6,076 bases of DNA, taken from contig QMTB01000098.1 of assembly GCA_003649845.1 (NCBI GenBank), positions 1 through 6,076 on the forward strand, given 5' to 3'. How positions within the stretch are numbered: position 1 is the first letter of the stretch; each line of letters opens with the position of its first letter. The position numbers and the translations under genes are program-made. This document shows, piece after piece, positions 5,104-6,076 of this stretch. The notes beneath the pieces are model-generated. The model searched no databases, was not told where the DNA came from, and worked only from the letters and a program-made list of their open reading frames with translations. The stretch comes from Thermoplasmata archaeon (lineage in GTDB: Archaea > Thermoplasmatota > E2 > DHVEG-1).

Positions 5104-5135
5104 TTCACTTTTTCGAAATTGTGAAAAGGTGGAAT
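5104..5135 (+). repeat. Dispersed palindromic core repeat, copy F
   Basis: Palindrome (5104-5125) and tail (5126-5135) are identical to copy A. It lies 28 bp past the stop of the small partner gene (5164) and upstream of the hicBA module. Confidence 0.9.
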
Positions 5136-5163
5136 GGGGATTGCCTGATCAGTGCCCTGACGG

Positions 5164-5355
5164 TCAGATCTTCCATATGATCACATCCCCCTTTTTCCCC
5201 CAGCTATAAGCGAGTTTCTGTAAACCCACGAGTATTTTGATCTTTTCTTCAAACGATAATCTGGCTCGCTCCCGGCGCAATTCCTCCTCTTCCCTATACA
5301 AATCCTCCCGTGTCAGGATTCTTTCGCCAATAACGATTTTCTGATTACACTCCAT
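5164..5355 (-). CDS. Small charged protein coupled to the nucleotidyltransferase gene
   Basis: 63 residues. It opens MECNQKIVIGERILTREDLY, then a highly charged helical stretch (REEEELRRERARLSFEEKIKILVGLQKLAYSWG) and ends DVIIWKI. No domain is recognised with certainty. I recall similar small proteins with an FEEKIKIL-VxLQ core next to nucleotidyltransferase-fold genes, but this is memory and not a search. The start at 5355 is chosen because AAGGAGAA (5361-5368) places GGAG 7 nt away; ATG 5358 (spacing 4) is the alternative, and a frame from 5388 lies inside the upstream gene. It overlaps the upstream gene's 3' end by 11 bp, so the two are translated together. The context suggests a two-gene module in which this could be the neutralising or regulatory partner. 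Confidence 0.65.
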   Translation of the reverse strand: MECNQKIVIGERILTREDLYREEEELRRERARLSFEEKIKILVGLQKLAYSWGKKGDVIIWKI

Positions 5356-5860
5356 CATGTTTCTCCTTAAAAATCCTAAATTTTTCACTCAATTGATATT
5401 TACTCAAGATCTTCTCAAGCTTTTTACTATCTATTCTGGATTGCTCCAAGAGCAGATCGATTTTTATTCTGTCCTTCTTCCGGCCCGTTCTTAAGAATAA
5501 TGCAATCAGATATTCCGGGGTTATCACCTTTGTTCTTACTCCTTCATATTCCGTTTCTTCCGCTCCCTCTACTGCTTCCCTCTCAAGAGGATCAGCAGGA
5601 AATATATCAACCGGAACACCATCTATAACGATCCAGTGACCTTTCCACTCATACCCCTTGCTTTTGAGATATTCGTAAATGGGGGTTAGCACAATGAGTT
5701 TACTCCCATCCGTCGGTTTCTCCAGGATAATGAAAATATCAAGATCCTGGGTAAAAAACGGCTCCGTCCATTTGAGAGCTGCAATCGCTCCCCCAATTGC
5801 ATAGTCTTTTATCAACCCTTCCCTTTTTAATTCGTTAAAAACCTTTAATGCGCCTTTCAT
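5345..5860 (-). CDS. Nucleotidyltransferase-fold protein (AbiEii/MNT-like)
   Basis: 171 residues. The nucleotidyltransferase core is visible: YAIGGAIAALKW (20-31) with G23-G24, then FFTQDLDIFI (35-44) with D39 and D41, and a third acidic residue D85 in GVPVDIFP. These give the two-plus-one aspartates that bind metal and NTP. A C-terminal TGRKKDRIKIDLLLEQ segment resembles that of AbiEii/MNT-type proteins. Family members transfer nucleotides to tRNA or protein, often as toxins with a dedicated partner, but the substrate here cannot be told. ATG 5860 has no Shine-Dalgarno and overlaps by 4 bases (ATGA) the stop of the Lys-Pro open frame running through 9-bp array 4. Translation may thus depend on coupling to that frame or on a leader effect. 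It overlaps the small gene downstream by 11 bp. Confidence 0.8.
   Translation of the reverse strand: MKGALKVFNELKREGLIKDYAIGGAIAALKWTEPFFTQDLDIFIILEKPTDGSKLIVLTPIYEYLKSKGYEWKGHWIVIDGVPVDIFPADPLEREAVEGAEETEYEGVRTKVITPEYLIALFLRTGRKKDRIKIDLLLEQSRIDSKKLEKILSKYQLSEKFRIFKEKHDGV
5361..5368 (-). promoter_or_regulatory. Ribosome binding site of the small partner gene
   Basis: AAGGAGAA lies inside the end of the nucleotidyltransferase gene, GGAG 7 nt before ATG 5355 (4 nt before ATG 5358). It shows that the overlapping small frame is a real gene and rules out the longer start at 5388. Confidence 0.7.
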
Positions 5861-5964
5861 TCTGGTCTTTCTGGTTTATCTGGTTTATCTGGTTTGTTTG
5901 GTTTGTCTGGTTTGTTTGGTTTGTTTGGTTTGTCTGGTTTGTTTGGTTTGTTTGGTTTGTCCAT
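5857..5964 (-). other. Lys-Pro-x open frame through array 4, ATGA overlap with next gene
   Basis: From ATG 5964 (or GTG 5970 inside the palindromic core) a 35-codon frame of Lys-Pro-Asn/Asp repeats runs through the array and ends at TGA 5857-5859. That stop overlaps the nucleotidyltransferase ATG (5858-5860) as ATGA, the classic geometry for translational coupling. No Shine-Dalgarno precedes it, and a 9-bp repeat without stops stays open by default, so it may be untranslated. Confidence 0.2.
5861..5959. repeat. 9-bp tandem array 4 (11 units)
   Basis: Eleven T[C/T]TGGTTT[G/A/T] units, the gene-proximal one degenerate (TCTGGTCTT, 5861-5869). It directly abuts the start codon of the nucleotidyltransferase gene. 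TTTGGTTTG units are more frequent toward palindromic copy G. Confidence 0.95.
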
Positions 5965-5965
5965 G

Positions 5966-5997
5966 TTCACTTTTTCGAAATTGTGAAAAGGTGGAAT
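5966..5997 (+). repeat. Dispersed palindromic core repeat, copy G (same as A if circular)
   Basis: Palindrome (5966-5987) and tail (5988-5997) are identical to copy A and lie within the terminal repeat. It is upstream of the nucleotidyltransferase module. If the window is circular this is not an extra copy. Confidence 0.9.
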
Positions 5998-5998
5998 C

Positions 5999-6021
5999 GC
6001 GGCTGGGAAGCCGCTCCTACA
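5999..6021 (-). repeat. REP-like hairpin with GTAG tag, right copy
   Basis: Same GCGGCT-GGGA-AGCCGC hairpin and GTAGGA tag as at 46-68, within the terminal repeat. It is a second copy only if the window is not circular. Confidence 0.5.
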
Positions 6022-6076
6022 TTATGATTACGGAGTGAAAAGACCTGAGACGTAGGGTGTGAAGGGTGAGGCTGCA

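Larger units (their letters stand above)
5954..6076. repeat. Terminal direct repeat, right copy (identical to 1-123)
   Basis: Exact copy of the first 123 bases. It covers the last 9-bp unit, palindromic copy G, the REP-like hairpin (5999-6021) and the half of the PIN-gene stem-loop up to GCTGCA. Joining the ends would place the PIN gene 3' end upstream of the nucleotidyltransferase module, keeping all genes head to tail. Confidence 0.95.

Noticed and set aside
4899..5108. Lys-Pro repeat protein upstream of hicB
   Set aside because: Same cause as above; it overlaps the hicB start and opens only with GTG inside the palindromic core.
13..5997. CRISPR array
   Set aside because: Repeats are 316 to 1,700 bp apart with genes between them; spacers are not uniform and no cas gene is present.
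13..5997. Integron attC sites
   Set aside because: The cores lack the RYYYAAC and GTTRRRY boxes and there is no integrase gene; the layout is only analogous.

Overview
The window looks like bacterial accessory DNA from an organism I cannot name. Several genes have bacterial Shine-Dalgarno sites (AAGGAGG or close to it), and the gene content is toxin-antitoxin-like modules plus orphan P-loop ATPases. The dense intergenic microsatellites resemble those of some uncultured candidate-phylum bacteria, but that is an impression and not evidence. No replication, integrase, transposase or RNA gene is visible. Bases 1-123 and 5954-6076 are identical. The piece is therefore either a circular molecule of 5,953 bp assembled with a 123-bp overlap, or a cycle closed in an assembly graph by repeated DNA.

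Every credible gene is on the minus strand, head to tail. From high to low coordinates: a nucleotidyltransferase-fold protein (5345-5860) overlapping a small partner gene (5164-5355); a HicB-HicA toxin-antitoxin pair (4718-4930, 4491-4712); a DUF4143-type ATPase (2907-4178); an AAA/Orc1-like ATPase broken by one in-frame TAA between Walker A and Walker B (1658-2788); a 65-codon small gene with two frame breaks, both in T runs (1352-1547); and a DUF2281-type antitoxin with a PIN-domain toxin (548-754, 136-543).

The genes are separated by a composite repeat. Its core is a 22-bp near-palindrome (TTCAC / TTTCGAAA / GTGAA blocks) followed in nearly all copies by AAGGTGGAAT. There are seven copies in the window, or six if it is circular. 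The core is almost invariant and always in the same orientation. On its gene-start side it carries a microsatellite: four times a 9-bp array (T[C/T]TGGTTT[G/A/T]), otherwise 7-bp (GATGGAR) and 8-bp (TTGRGTYA) arrays. The core and array sit just upstream of the first gene of each module, and the next core lies beyond the module's last stop codon. The layout therefore reads as five gene modules plus one gene-less spacer, each bounded by the same palindromic element. This resembles a cassette array, although no integron attC signature is seen.

The 9-bp arrays are open in a Lys-Pro-Asp/Asn/Glu frame on the minus strand. In one case this frame ends in a 4-base ATGA overlap with the nucleotidyltransferase start. 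The unit variation argues that the arrays are DNA repeats rather than protein genes, but they must lie in the 5' leader of any transcript started upstream of them. The functional theme is toxin-antitoxin or defence-like gene pairs plus decaying ATPases, which suits a region that gains and loses accessory modules.
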